Assembly: GCA_949130495.1 (NCBI GenBank)
Contig: OX422217.1
Location: 541,509,137-541,573,136 of the forward strand
Direction of reading: 5' to 3'
Source: Sambucus nigra
Lineage: Eukaryota; Streptophyta; Magnoliopsida; Dipsacales; Adoxaceae
DNA: 64,000 bases
Part shown: in pieces, positions 33,201-45,991 of the stretch
Position numbering within the stretch: position 1 is the stretch's first letter
How the letters are laid out: each line of letters opens with the position of its first letter
Made by a program: the position numbers and the translations under genes
The notes under the pieces: model-generated
Database searches by the model: none
Seen by the model: only the letters and a program-made list of their open reading frames with translations
Told to the model about the DNA's origin: nothing

Positions 33201-33363
33201 GTCCTCAGAATCAGCCTCCCCAACATTAACTTAGGTTCTCAGCATCGACCTCAACCCTTTGAATCTGTCATCCTCGTCCCTTAGGTCCACAAGAACCGAC
33301 CTCTATCATGTGGTGTCTATTCGATGGCTATCAATTGTTCCAAGCTCACCCGTCGAGGGTCTC
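33201..33363. other. End of element B internal region
   Basis: No gene. The 'cgtcgagggtc' just before the LTR is the only, weak, polypurine tract candidate. Confidence 0.4.
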
Positions 33364-35631
33364 TATAGAAACCACATTCTAGGACCTCCTAGGTCTTCCC
33401 TTAGGTCCTTAAAACCTTCCCATCTCATCGTAAGCCCTAGGTCGCACTCCGAGTACCGATCTAGAGCCCACCGGGCACCCTCTGGCCCCGTTTGACTTCG
33501 GTCAACTATATCATCAGAGCAAAATCTCTTTTAATCTTTTAAGGGATCTGAATACCCTTTCCAACGATCCTCCCCATGCACAAATTGGCATAACTTTTTA
33601 GACGGATGGACCATTTTGCTACGAAAGATTGATTCTGAGGCCACCGGGCACTCCCGGACCCCGATTTGACCCTAAATAACTTCATCGTTAGAGAGAAGCC
33701 CTTTTAATATTCAAAAGGAACTGAAATTCCTTCCCAATGGTCTATCTCGTGCATAAAATAGCAAAGCCGTTCGGACAAATGATCAGTTTTCCCTTGAAAA
33801 TCGATTCAAAGGCCTCCGGGCTCTCTCGGGCTTTATTTGACCAAAGTCAACTCTTTAGATCTAACGAGACTGAATGAATCTCCGAAGTTTAATGAATACC
33901 CTTTGTAATAGTTTTCCCCATGTACAATTCTGACCTACGATACGAACGAACAATTTGTTTTACTCCGAGCAGTACTCGGGCGCTTTTGAGCCCTAATTGA
34001 CTGAGGTCAACTTTTTGAACCGAGAAAAACTCTTTGGAATGTTGAACTACATCTCCTAACCTTTTTAATGGCCCACCCTGTGCATGATTCTGACTTACTA
34101 TGCGGACGAATGATCCGTTTGTGTTCGACGATCTCCCGTCCAAAGGACCGACGTGCACTTCCGAGCCATATTTGACCCAAAGTCAATGCTCGAACCCGAG
34201 ATCAGTCCCAAGGACTCTTGAATGTCTCTAAAATATATTTCTAACGGTATTCCTCGTTCATGATTCGGATCAATGGGTTTTGTTCTACGATCGATTTTTT
34301 AGGAAAATCTGTGCGGGACTACCACTTAGTAAGTCTTAAACCCTATCTATCGGCACTATTCCTGGGGTCACATGTCGATAGGAATCCCTATGGGTAGGAC
34401 GATCGTCACCCTCTGACCTTATAAATAAGGTCCATGACCTGACTCAAAAGGGATGAAGACAACAGATCCATCAGCATCAGTGATCTCAGCAACATTCCCT
34501 CGAAATCAGGAAAGTACCTCGTGTGAAGTTCCATCCAAGCTTACATTCTCTTCCTTTTCATACCCAATTTGGCAAAATATCCTTCTCTCTCATTAACATT
34601 TATCAACACTCAAGGGAGTTCATCCAAGATCAAAGATCAAGCTTCAAAGAAGGTCCAATTCCTTCCCTCTCTCTTTAAATTCCTTATTTTTGTATAATAA
34701 ATATTAGATTCATAATCTAGTTCTTACTTTAGTACATACACATTAATATTTACATTTTTATTAGTATATTTCACATGCTTTATTTTCTACAAAAAATCCC
34801 AAAAACAAACAAAAGAGGGTTACACCCGTAAATTCCGAACGGAATTATCCATCACACTTTTTCCAAAATCAAAACAACACATTTTCTACACATACACATA
34901 TAATAAAATTCCATTCGAATCTATGGGATAAACCCCACTCCTATGCTATATTCGAACTACGTGGACTTTGATGCCTTTATATGCTACGTAGGCGTCCCGG
35001 ATTAAAATTCCAATTCTCTCTATTTCCCACATTCCCTAGTTTTCTGAAATCTCCCATTTTCTATATATATATATATATATCATATTTGTTTGCATTTCAT
35101 CCAACACATATTATCGTTTCCTAATAACGACCAATATCATGATGAACGCACAAATCATACTTTCTACATATGCTATTTTGGGAACATTTCTATGGATGAC
35201 CTCACTCTAACTTGTCCATGGTATGAGTTGAACAAATATGATCTACATTATATAAACACGCTCACACACTTCATGGGGATATAAAAAGGAAGATAATAAC
35301 ACTAGCCCATGAGAGACAGAAAGGGTTGGATAGGTTCTTAACACCTTCCCATTTCATAACTTAGCCCCTGAACCTTAGAACTATTGGTTTCGTATGCATC
35401 AATTTGTCCTTGATGTCGCTCTCTTGAGGTAGCAACATTTATTTTGCCTGTTTTGTGCAAAATAGGATGGCAACTCTATCTCTTCACATTTATCCCCACA
35501 CCGAGGACGATAAAAGCAACCTTCCCAAGAGGGGTACAAGACCATGGCACAACCTTCTCGAGGGGGGACGTATCTATCTCTATATCTCTCTCATCTCCCC
35601 CCCCCCCAAGGCGCCTACCGGGATGGCCACA
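33364..35631 (+). repeat. Element B 3' LTR
   Basis: 2268 bp, matching 1241-2686 plus 17052-17865. It shows the uninterrupted site into which element A inserted in the other LTR. TATA box TATAAATAA at 34420-34428. A run of eleven C lies near 35598. It ends GGCCACA and is followed by ATTCT. Confidence 0.92.
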
Positions 35632-35636
35632 ATTCT
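35632..35636. repeat. Target site duplication of element B, right copy (ATTCT)
   Basis: Same as 1236-1240. Confidence 0.8.
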
Positions 35637-35869
35637 TGTACATAATTTATACTTGCTTTTATTTTATTTTCATTTGAAAGTGTGTTTAAGTGTATAGGTC
35701 TACAATATGCAATAAAGTTTTCAAGCATGCAAAGCTACTCAACATATGTATCGTCGAGCGTTTGTACTTTTTTCCTTTTGGGGGTTGAAATTGAGTCTTT
35801 TTAGAGAGATTGACGGCCCATAAGGTTTTAATTTTGATTTTTTCCTGGAAATATCCAAAGGGGGATATT
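35637..35869 (+). mobile_element. 3' internal end of copia-like unit C' (right piece)
   Basis: Matches the last 200 bases of element C's internal region: 'gtttgtactttttccttttgggg' here and 'gtttgtagtgtctttttccttttggg' near 63690. The polypurine tract 'ccaaaggggga' at 35855-35865 parallels 'ccaagggggga' at 63780-63790. Each is followed within a few bases by an LTR start. Confidence 0.7.
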
Positions 35870-36531
35870 TATAAGGACACCATCCCTAGGAGACTCCATT
35901 CAGTTGTCGTGTTGTAGCTGCTGTGGAAGCTGCAGGTTAATTGCTAGTAGACTACTCATCCTATCCTTCCTTTTTCAGTTATCTATTCTGTTTGACATGT
36001 CATCCTTTCTCCTATTTACATTCAGAGATTTAGTTGTTTTACATTCTCTCTTAGATTTGATTTCCTTTTATTGGATTTATTGTATGGGATTGTATCTGGA
36101 TGTGTTTTACTCCAGTCATTTATTTTACTTCAGTTAGACTCTAAAAAAAAATTCCAATTATGTCAATTTATATGTATTGACTTGATTCCGAACAAAACAT
36201 TTTGAGTCATAGATTAGGGTTGGTATTTTCCCTTCAAGCCTTTGACATGTTTGGATGAAGACGTAGCAGCAAAGCTTCAGATATTACATCAGCATGTCGT
36301 ATTTAATGCTCATTTTTGACTTCATGTTCCAAGGATCTCTAGGTATGAATGAATATTTATTTTGGGCCTTGTAGATTTTATTATTGGGTGTTAGGATTTT
36401 ATAAAATGTTTTTCAAAAGAATTTTTGAAATTTTCGCTAGTTTGTTATAATGACTTGAAATGTCATTCAAACGAGTTTCCATTGGTCGTTAAAATAAGGT
36501 TCCTTCGTTCGAACTCAATCTTGTAAGGACA
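35870..36531 (+). repeat. Element C left LTR, first part
   Basis: Begins (T)ATAAGGACACC after a polypurine tract. From about 36155 it matches the right LTR: 'gtcatagattagggttggtattttc' here against 'gtcataggttaggtttctttggg' near 63880. About 285 bases near 35880-36150 have no match in the visible right LTR. It ends at the insertion of element D. Confidence 0.65.
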
Positions 36532-37562
36532 TAATTTTATAAATATCCGCTATCAATTGAGTATGTCATATACCGCTACAACTGTTGAAGAATTGTTCAA
36601 GATCATATGCAACAAGACGAATCTGAATAGCAAGTTTTCTTCACCATTCAAGCCTACACAAGTTTAACTTTGGTAAGGTTGTGTTTTAAGTCCTTAATAA
36701 TTCACTTAAAGTGTTGGGATATTTTTCATCAAAAAATTTCTAAGTTTTGGAGCGAACTTTTTAATTTTTTCGTCAAAAATATTTTTCTAAGAGCTAAAGC
36801 GAATTTTCAGAAATAAAAAATGATTTTATTTTCACGCTGGCTCATTCGAGCGCCAGTGGATGTCATTCAAGAGACATAGCCATGTCGTGCGAATCTCATT
36901 CGAGCGACGCGTGTCCTCATTCGAGTGAGAGCCCTATTTTGTTCTAGTGACGCGCTGCCTTAGATTTTCTATAGAAAGGTTTTTCCAACTTGCATTTTAA
37001 TTAGAAGACCTGCAATTTTGAACAGAGATGAAATTGCTTTTGCATAATTCTTTGTCTTCTCACTTTTACGGTTTTAAACCTTTTTGTTTTCAATTGACAA
37101 GATCCCATTAGTATGTGTGAATTGTTTTGGAACCCAAGAACAAAATTTTGTTATTGTTGACCTTTGTGGAGTGCGTCTCTACACCTGTTGACTGCGTGTC
37201 ATTGAGGGTCTTATTTTGCTAGAGATTGGGTTGCGATTTGTGTGGATTGGCTGCGTGGAATCCATTGCTGACTCTAAGTTGCGTGTCCATGTAGGTTTGC
37301 AGAGGTAAACGTATTGCAGATTTCATTGTGATTGTAAATTTTGATTTAATTCATAGTGAAATAAAAGGTTTTTCCCTTCGAGGATTTTTTCCTAAATTTG
37401 TGAGTCAGAATATTTGTGTTTATGATGGTTTGACACATGCATACATGTAGTTGTATGTTTAGGGTCTGAATTAAATTGATTTAAAAATTAACTCTAATTA
37501 AATAAGTTTGTAGTTAGAATTTGTGCATTTATTTGAATCTTTATCACATATCGCACTCTTCA
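36532..37562 (+). repeat. Element D left LTR
   Basis: 1031 bp, similar throughout to 41198-42250. Ends 'tcgcactcttca'. Contains repeated 'cattcgag(c/t)gac' motifs at about 36840-36955. Confidence 0.9.
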
Positions 37563-37565
37563 AAT

Positions 37566-37577
37566 TGGTATCAGAGC
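37566..37577 (+). other. Primer binding site of element D
   Basis: TGGTATCAGAGC, the usual copia site complementary to initiator tRNA-Met, three bases after the LTR. Confidence 0.9.
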
Positions 37578-37744
37578 AGGTTACGCTAATTTATCGCATG
37601 ACCCTGATTTTTGTTTGTCTGATACATTTTGACTACTCACTTTGTCAAATTGATATCAGATAAGGTTACTCAAATTTACCGAGTATTCCTATTTTTTGCA
37701 AAAATTATGTGATATTGATTTTTTTTAAAAACATATTTTTAAAA

Positions 37745-39662
37745 AATAGTCGCAATATTTCCAAGTGAAAACTTATATAATCGGTTGTCAATTTTTGACG
37801 GGTCTAATTATGCTTACTGGAAAGCCCGCATGAGATCACATTTAAAAGCAATCGATGAGAGAGTTTAGTTATTTTGTGAAAGAGGCGGGACTCCTACCGT
37901 TGTCACCGCAAATAATGTCATGAATTTAAAACATGTGTCAGACTGGACTGAGGATGAGTTTAGCTGGATCACTTTTAATTCACGAGGACTTATTGAAATT
38001 TTCGAACATGTCACCCCCGATGAGTTTCGACATATTATGACGTGCACCGCGTCTAAAGAAGAGTGGGATGTTTTACAAATTACCCACGAAGGCACGAACG
38101 CGGTCAAAGAGTCTAAAATTCAAATTTTAACTCCTCAATTTGAAACGATTACCATGCTTGAGACTGAGTGTTTTGATGATTTTTATGCACGTTTGTCTGA
38201 CATTGCCAACACTAGTTTTAATCTTAGTGAGCCTATACCTTATGCACGAGTGGTTAAAAAGATTTTAATATCGCTGCCAAAACATTTTATCCCTAAAGTG
38301 ACTGATTTAAATATCTTATTGAATTTGAATCGTCTGAAATTAGAAGAGTTGGTTAGAGACCTCCAGACATATGAGATTGACATGTTTCCTGACACTGTCA
38401 AGCCTAAGCAAAGAGGGACAGTACTTAAATCCAAGTCTAAGAAGAAAAATAAAGTGATTTTTTGTGAATCTGAGTCTGAGGATGAGGCCGATTTTGATAT
38501 GGCCATGCTTACAAAGAATTTCAAAAAGTTTCTCAAGTTTTCAAAATAAAATTCTTCTAATAAAAAGTTTTTTGAGGAAAAAAAAAGATAAAGCCAAAGA
38601 AAGAGGTGAGAAAGAGAAAGAGGGTGAGGGAGATTTAGAAAAAGTAACATGTTTTGAGTGTTAGGGCAAAGGACATAAGTCCTTTGAATGTCCCACTAGA
38701 CTTAGGAGAGAGGGCAAGAAATTTTCTATGTCAGTCACCCTTAGTAATAGTGAGGATGATGTGAAAGATTCTGGGGATGAGTCTTCACAAGGGAAGTTTG
38801 TTGCTTTTTCTGCTAGTCACGTGAGCACACCCAGTTTGTCCCACGATGATACTTGTGCATAAGACCCCCGAGGAGGATTTGAGTGTTTCTAGCGAGTCTG
38901 AGAGTGAGTACGCTATCCAGATCGCATTTAAAGATTTTTACGCCGAGACTTTAAAGACTAAAAAATTGAATAAGGAGTTAACTTTCAGGTTGCGAGATTT
39001 GGAGACAAAGTTAGAGAGTTTGAGAAGTTTGAGGCGAAAGCGATTCAAGTTGAGAAGGTGAAGGTCTCATTGAGTGAACAATTGATAGCTTTAGGTCGGA
39101 AAAAGAGTGAATTTATAACCCATGTGTCACAATTATAGATAGATCTTAAACACGCCCTGGAGGTTAAAGTCACTTTAGAGAACACATCTAAGAAGGAAGA
39201 AAAGATGGTTCTCAATCCCATTTTAGGTAGAGGTGAGAGTTTAGGAATAAGTCAAGACGGTGCTTCCATATCACAAGTTCAACCCGAGCCGGTTCCTAAT
39301 TTAGTGTTAGACTCACATGGCTTTCAACCCAACCCAACCCACCTAGGCGTCCTGTACCTGATAGGAGAACTCGTAGGAGACTTTTTGAGAGAGGTGTTCC
39401 TAGGCCTGTTTATTTTTGCACACACTGCAAGAAGAGAGGACACCTTAGGGAGTTTTGTTTTAAGTTAAGTCATGTGTCACATTTTTCTACTACAAGTGTT
39501 CACACAAACACACCCACGCGTGATGCTCCGGATGATTACACGAGAGAGTTTGCACATATTAGGGAGCAGGTAAAGTTTTTAGTCAAAACTTCACATGATT
39601 TTATGGATGTTTTTCATAGGATGTCACCACCTTTGAAAAACTCCATCGCACCTAACGGTTGA
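37745..39662 (+). pseudogene. gag: Element D gag (UBN2-type, two zinc knuckles), broken
   Basis: The frame opens near 37745 without a clear ATG. The UBN2/copia gag domain covers about 37779-38350: RLSIFDGSNYAYWKARMRSH, TASKEEWDVLQITHEGTNAV, ETECFDDFYARLSDIANTSF, KKILISLPKHFIPKVTD. An acidic linker (CESESEDEADFD) follows. Knuckle 1 is CFEC-stop-GKGHKSFEC near 38650 (Trp TGG to TAG). A coiled coil covers about 38950-39200, and knuckle 2, CTHCKKRGHLREFC, is near 39415-39460. It ends after SPPLKNSIAPNG at 39662. Stops at 37866, 38549 and 38869 and several frame changes disable it. The SIRE-like style is recognised from family knowledge. Gag binds and packages RNA. Confidence 0.85.
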
Positions 39663-41197
39663 GGTTTAGACTTATTTTCTATCATAGGTTGATTTGCATG
39701 ATGATAAATTTTTCCTATTGCTAGTATGCATTTTTTTGTATTAGACTTTTGCTTTAAAAAAATTAAAAAATACAAAAAGATTTTATTTTGATAAAAAATT
39801 TTAAAAAGACAAAAAGAGCTTTGTATTTTGTTTTTACACCATTTATGGATGGAAATTTAGGATGACCGAGTCACAATGTCATTCCATATCCACGTGACGA
39901 TTTGATAGTGTTTTGATATGCGTCATCATTTCATTTTTGTTCTGTACAACGGTTTGAGTCATCAAGATGTGATTAGTTGTTACTACCTACATGTTTGACT
40001 CATAAGTTCCTTTGATTCACACTTGCATGGATTTGTTTGATTATTGTACTTGTTTATCACATATTAGTCGAAGTGTTGTCATCTTAATTATGTCGTTAAA
40101 ACGAACCATATGCAATAAAACTTGACAATTGAAGTAGTGCATGTAAAAACCGTTTAACGTGAGGAATTTAATTACAACAAAATATAATGAGTGAATCACG
40201 GGAAAGGGCTGCGAGAGTAAAAAATTAACTCGTCGTGAAAGCCATCGTTTAAAAGAGCCCGAAAAAATTTAAAGGCAATAAAAAATAAATATGCCAAAAA
40301 GGGGCCACCTCAAAAGGAAAAATATAATGATTATTATTTATGAGGGAGTTTGGATGGAAAGAAATAAAAAACGGGTTTGCACATCCTGATAGCGTCTTGA
40401 AAAAGCATTCATAGTTTTAGACGTTATTGGTGTGGGAATCATTCTTGACTTTGATGTGTTGATGGATTGAGCCGATGTCATTAAAATTCAACACTTTAAA
40501 CACCTAAGGACAATTTTGAGATTCATTCGACAGGAGTACACATATACATCATGCACATATGTTATGTTTGATTTCTTTTATTTACCTATCGAATATGTTC
40601 ACACCCATTCATTTTGTTTCCATGATTTGGTTATCTTAGTGTAAATCCATGGTGTGTGGTTTTTTTGTAAAATTATTTTTGCATTTTTTGTTTAAAAAAT
40701 TGAAAAATCAAAAATAGTTTGTGGAAGATTTTGGGTTAGTCCTTTGCATGAGTGTAGTTTGATCCATATTGGCTATGCATTTTTTTTTTATCGTGACAAC
40801 TCCATGTTTATTTTGTTTATTCATTTCCTTGTCTATTTCGGACAAATAAAAAAGGGGAGAACGAATTATGGGGGAGTTTTTGCATTATGGGGGAGATTTG
40901 TTTATATTGATTGATTTATTCTTTTATCATTTAAAACTCGATGCATCACAAAGGTATTTGGTTTGTCTTATGTGTAGAGGTACAAATATTGAAGATCATT
41001 ATTTTTCACACCCTGATGAGAAAAGCTTTGAGATTTGAAGATTTTGAAGTTTAAGATTTTGAAGAAAAGTTTTGGACTTGCATGTTTAGTAGCTTTTCAA
41101 TTTGGGCTCATGGGAGGGTATTAGATTTGTATAGGCATTATGTTTTGATAATTCGAATGTTTTTTATTTTTGTACCGGCATAGACATGGGGGAGATT
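39663..41197 (+). other. Non-coding 3' region of element D
   Basis: 1.5 kb with no pol and no believable ORF. Part of it ('catgtaaaaaccgtttaacgtgagg...gggaaagggctgcgag', about 40140-40215) resembles C (62790-62870) and C' (85-165), so a segment of the 3' region is shared across the family. It ends with the purine tract CATGGGGGAGA. Confidence 0.6.
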
Positions 41198-42250
41198 TGT
41201 AAGGACATAATTTTATAAATGTTCGTTATCAAATGAGTATGCCATATACCGCTACAACCGTTGAAGAATTATTCAAGATCATATGCAATAAGACGTATCC
41301 GAACATCAAGTTTTCTTCAACATTCAAGCCTATACGAGTTCAACTTTGGTAAGGTTGTGTTTTAAGTCCTTAATAATTCACTTAGAGTGTTGGGATATTT
41401 TTAATCAAAAATTTTCTAAGTGTTGGAGCAGACTTTTTAAATTTTTTGTCAAAAATATTTTTCTAAGTGCTAAGGCGAATTTTTAGAAATAAAAAATGAT
41501 TTTATTTTCACGCTGGCTCATTCGAGAGACAGTGGTTGTCGTTCAAGAGACATAGCCATGTCGCTCGAAGCTCGTTTGAGCGACGTGTGTCCTCGTTCGA
41601 GTGAGAGCCCTGTTTCGTTCGAGTGACGGGCCGCCTTAGATTTTCTATAAAAAGGTTTTTCCAACTTCGATTTTAATTAGAAGACCTGCGATTTTGAACA
41701 CAAACAAAACTGCTTTTACGTAATTCTTTGTCTTCTCACTTTTAGGGTTTTAAACCTTTTTATTTTCAATTCACAAGATCCCAATTGTTTTTGTGAATTG
41801 TTTTGTAACCCAAAAATAATACTTTCTTATTGTTCATCTTTGTGGAGTGCCTCTCTACACATGTTAACTGCATGTCATTGAGGATTACTTGAGGGTATTC
41901 CTTTGCTGAAGATTGGATTGTGGTTCGTGTGGGTTTGATGCGTGGAATCCATTGTTGACTCTAGGTTGCTTGTCTATGTAGGTTTACTGAGGTAAACGTA
42001 TTGCAAATCTCACTATGATTATAAATTGTGATTTAATTCATAGTGAAATAAAAGGTTTTTCCCTTCGGGAATTTTTTCATGAAATCTGTGAGTTAGCATA
42101 TTTGTGTGTATGATGGTTTGGCACACGCACACACGTAGTTGTATGTTTAAGGGCTAAATTGATTTGATTTAAAAATTGAATCTAATTAAATAAGTTTCTA
42201 GTTGGAATTTTCTCATTTATTTGAATTTTTATCACACATCGCACTCTTTA
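41198..42250 (+). repeat. Element D right LTR with TATA box
   Basis: 1053 bp. TATAAAAA at 41646-41653 lies below repeated 'cgttcgag(c/t)ga' motifs (41520-41632). Ends 'tcgcactcttta', then the LTR of C resumes. Confidence 0.9.
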
Positions 42251-42970
42251 GATATGGAATGTAGCCTTTTGAGTACGCTCTAGAATATCGTTCGAAGTTT
42301 CGTTGAAAGTCGTTCGAACGAGAATGGGTACTTCATTCGAATGAGATGTCAGTTCGTTCGAGCGAGTACATGCGTTTATATTTTTTTTAATCTTTAATCC
42401 CTATCCTTTTGCAACAACTTTCCTTATAAATAGAGATGTGTGATTAGACTTTCAGTAAAGCCTTTTAAGAGTTCTTTTTGTCATAAAACTCTTCTAAAAA
42501 CTCTCCAAAAACTCTAGTTTACACCCAAATCGATTAGGGACCAAGATTCATCTTATATGTGCTTTGAACATCCTGTTTTGGGCACCCAATTTAGTGTCCA
42601 CATCTTTGTGAGAATTATTTCATTGCGGTGGAATTCGTATTTTCTATTTACACATGGTGGACTTTATGATTGTCGTGTTGCGGAGAAGAAGCAATGAATT
42701 CCATATTCCAATCCGTAGATGGTGTCTGAGCCTAGATCGGTGGATACCGAGGCATGTGTGGACTCACATGTTGTGGCACTTGCATGGGTAGATTTTAGTG
42801 TTGTCACTATGGAGGAGTGGTTGAATATTAAGTATGCATGAAGGCTTGTGGGGATCGAGTATTAGAGTAAGTCATCTATTAACTTTTGTAATTCCGTATC
42901 ATAGTGAATTGCGTGTTGAGTTGTTCGAGCTTTTTTCATTGTGAATTTTTCTCGTACATTCACGTGTTGT
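42251..42970 (+). repeat. Element C left LTR, middle part
   Basis: Contains repeated 'gttcga(a/g)' motifs at 42285-42375 and a TATA box TATAAATA at 42425-42432. Downstream is an R-U5-like stretch ending 'gtgaatttttctcgtacattcacgt', then the GTTGT duplication at 42966-42970 where element F is inserted. Confidence 0.7.
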
Positions 42971-44468
42971 TGAAACAACCTAACTGTACTTGAAAGGACC
43001 TAAGGGGTACACGCTAACGTGTACTAGGTTATAAAAACTCTTTTTAACTTTTTGATATAAAATCAATTAAAGTTTATAAATTAAAACACTCATGCACACT
43101 AGTAAGAAAAGGTGGTGATGCTAGATATAAAATTAATAAACTTTAAGAATGAGATGAGGTAAAGTGGAAAGGACGCAATATTTATTCTCAAGGAAACCAC
43201 CGTAATGTAAAACCATGTGTCCTTTAGTCCCAGGACAACTCACACACCCAAGTCCACTATTATGAATGTTTAAGAACAGATTACAACAATAGCAGTGTAA
43301 ATGAAATAGTTTGGCCAATACAAACCAGTACATCAAGGTACAAACTAAACAACACCACAACAATATAAATCTAACTAAACAAACCAGGTAGTGGTAACTT
43401 GGAACACACACACAACTACAATCTCAACACCAGAGTCCCCGTGAAGTTGTACACAATACAAATGAATAGTAATAAGATGAGATTGAATTAATTAGTACAC
43501 AAAAATGAATGAATAACTATCAAGTCATAAGACACATGCAAGGTCTTCCCTCATAATTAATATTCAAGAGTAAAGATTAATTCAAAGAAAATCAGATTGT
43601 GTAAAAATTCACAAACAGATTAGGAAATAAAATTTCCAAAATTATGATTCACATTAACTGAACAAAAAAATAAATAATGTAACACCGATAGAATATAAAT
43701 AGGTTAAACACGTGTTATGTCACAAATATCAAGTCCGAGATAAATGAGAAAAAGATAAGAAGTGTAGCACCTAGCTCATATAACTTTGACTAATAAAGAA
43801 AATAAAGGAGTAAAAGCATATATTTTAAAGCTCACACACTTTAATAAATCCAACTAAATATAAATGAACACACAAAGAAAATGTTCAATTTAGAGGATGT
43901 AAACAAGGTGCGAGTAAAAACTGATTAATCTTAATTCACACAGAATTAAATTAAATCAAATATAAAAAATATTTTAATAAAAATTGTGTGACACAAAAAA
44001 CTTAACTGAAGTTTAGATTTTTAAGATTTAAAATGTTAAGTCCAGTTTAACAAGTGAACACGCACACTAAAACGAGTGTAACCAAAATCTCAGCCAAAAA
44101 TACCCAAACAGGATTAAAATACGAGAACCAAACAACAAGAGACTAAATCAGTGTATATAACCAGATCCAAATAGCCAACAAAAACAGTATACAAATAATC
44201 TGATTTTTATACAACAAAACACCACTCGTTTAATATAAAGATGGAGGTAGACACAAAGCAAAAAACAAACAGTTGCCAATAAAGATTCGTTTTAACAAAC
44301 AAGTTATAAGCTTTATTAAGTTACCAAACCAGTTTCGTTTAAATCAACAACTTAAAGTCCTGGTCAAGATACCAACACAGTTTCGTTACACAGATCTACA
44401 CCTCAACAAACAAAAATAGTTTAACAAATCTAAAACATAAAAAATCATATAAAAATGTATATAGCAGA

Positions 44469-44546
<78 letters not shown>

Positions 44547-45606
44547 GAGGATTGGGAGGATACCAGTCAGAGATATACAAATGTCATGAGAAAATAAATA
44601 AATATCAAATCTAGCGATTTAGACACCACGGTTGAACACTTCAGCTCCCAAAAATTGTTGCAAGCAACAAACTCCACAAAATCGTGATGTTTCAAAGCTT
44701 AAACAAAAGGCCAAAATCCAGCAAAAATCCCAACTCCAAATCGTAAGAGAAATAGAGTCCATAAGGAGGAAAAACCCTCTTAGAGATGTGTAGATCAAAT
44801 CTTCCAATAAGTAGAAATACAAACCCTCAAAGCTCAAAGATGTAGATCAGATCAAACTCTCAAACATAGGCAAGAGCAAATAGGATTTTAGAGAGAGAAA
44901 CATGAGAGAAATGTCCAGCAAAGATTTGGCAAATGTTTAAAATAAAAACCCCATTTTTTCAAATACCCCAAGATCTTTCTATATAAGGGCGAAGGAAGGA
45001 TCTGAAAAAGTGCTTCGTTAAATAGTTAAAACCTACAAACATAAGGGCATAGACGGGTTTAGCCATGAGCTATCGAGGGTAGACAAATGAATCAACATTT
45101 CAAGGCCACATGCGTAATAAACTGTGACAACTGAAGGGGAAAATGAGATAAAATCCAGGAGATAAGTTTGGAAAAAGTCACACACAAATGCAGACCTTGA
45201 GCCGCACAATCTCAAGCCCCAAACAGTTTTAGAAACCAAGATCTCAAAATGACACACAAAAATTATTAAACTCTGTTGTTTTAATCTTTGGGTTAAAGGG
45301 ATTAATTAAACACACTTTTAATGTTTAATTATGTTATTCTAACCCATTTTAAAAATAAATAACCAATATTAAAATCAGTTAAAAAATATGAAAATAACTT
45401 AAAACTCATATTTTGTAATATAAAATTATTTAAGATAAAAAAATACATATTAAAAGTATTTTAATAAAAATAATTTTTATATTAAATCGATATAAGAAAA
45501 AATATGATTTAAGGTTTATAAAAATTGATTTTAATAAATAATAATTTGGGAGCGTATAAATAGTTTTGTCTTAAAATTGAGCCAACATAAAGAAATGAGA
45601 TTTTCA
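42971..45606 (-). repeat. Element F LTR1
   Basis: 2636 bp, from TGAAACAACC to GAGATTTTCA. Matches LTR2 and LTR3. Holds a compound microsatellite at 44468-44545. Confidence 0.92.
44468..44545. repeat. Microsatellite (CA)n(TA)n(CA)n in LTR1
   Basis: Dinucleotide runs of CA, TA and again CA. At the matching place LTR3 has a short (TA)n at about 56127-56142 and LTR2 a long (TA)n at 49829-49911. Confidence 0.95.
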
Positions 45607-45991
45607 ATCTCCCCATTTGGCCAATTTTGAGACAAACAAAACTGAGACTCAAAAAATAATAAACGGCACAAACGATATAACTCAACTATACACATGAGTC
45701 CTAGAAAAAAAATTACATGTCTCAACTAACAACAATAGTCCTAACAAAATAGAAGAGTACATAACTTAACTAACAAGAAGAAATTCAAAAAGACTCAACA
45801 AAAAAGTAAATACAATATATTAAAAGAGTTTCAAATTCTCCCCCAGTTTGTCTCAAAGGGACAAACGGTAGGGGAAGAATCCTACTAAATAAAGTTAGTA
45901 CAACAAAATATTCAAATAAATGTACTAACAAACAAACTAACACAAACTAGTTTGAAATTTTAGTACTCCTCATTTGACAACCTAAGTCATC
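45607..45991 (-). other. 3' non-coding end of F internal region, copy 1
   Basis: Begins (+ strand) with 'atctccccatttgg', which on the - strand is a purine tract beside the LTR. No gene seen. Confidence 0.6.

Larger units (their letters stand above)
1241..35631 (+). mobile_element. Element B: Ty3/gypsy Tat-lineage LTR retrotransposon, about 20 kb without nested element A
   Basis: LTRs at 1241-17865 (split by element A) and 33364-35631 are about 2.26 kb each. The flanks carry ATTCT. The order inside is PBS, gag, protease, RT, RNase H, second RNase H, integrase, two antisense genes, minisatellite, 3' LTR. The second (archaeal-type) RNase H and the antisense PMD gene are marks of the Tat lineage, and the size approaches Ogre-type elements. 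All reading frames carry stops and frameshifts, and the two LTRs differ more than those of A, so it is the older of the two. Confidence 0.9.
36532..42250 (+). mobile_element. Element D: copia-like gag-only retrotransposon, 5.7 kb
   Basis: LTRs 36532-37562 and 41198-42250 both start TGTAAGGACATAATTTTATAAA. PBS, a gag with UBN2-type domain and two zinc knuckles, a 1.5-kb non-coding region and a polypurine tract (41184-41195) complete it. There is no pol. The flanking five bases (AATCT and GATAT) match at only three positions. It is inserted in the LTR of C, to which it is related. Confidence 0.82.

Noticed and set aside
33259..33495. 78-codon ORF across the start of B's 3' LTR
   Set aside because: Crosses the LTR border; the equivalent of the 5' LTR is not open.
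36527..42255. Perfect target duplication for element D
   Set aside because: Flanking AATCT and GATAT agree at only three of five positions, so I do not claim a duplication.
43133..43411. Minus-strand ORFs in F LTRs (43133-43411, 48424-48609, 54801-55196)
   Set aside because: They fall at matching places in the three LTRs but differ in frame and length, contain no domain, and LTR position argues against a protein.
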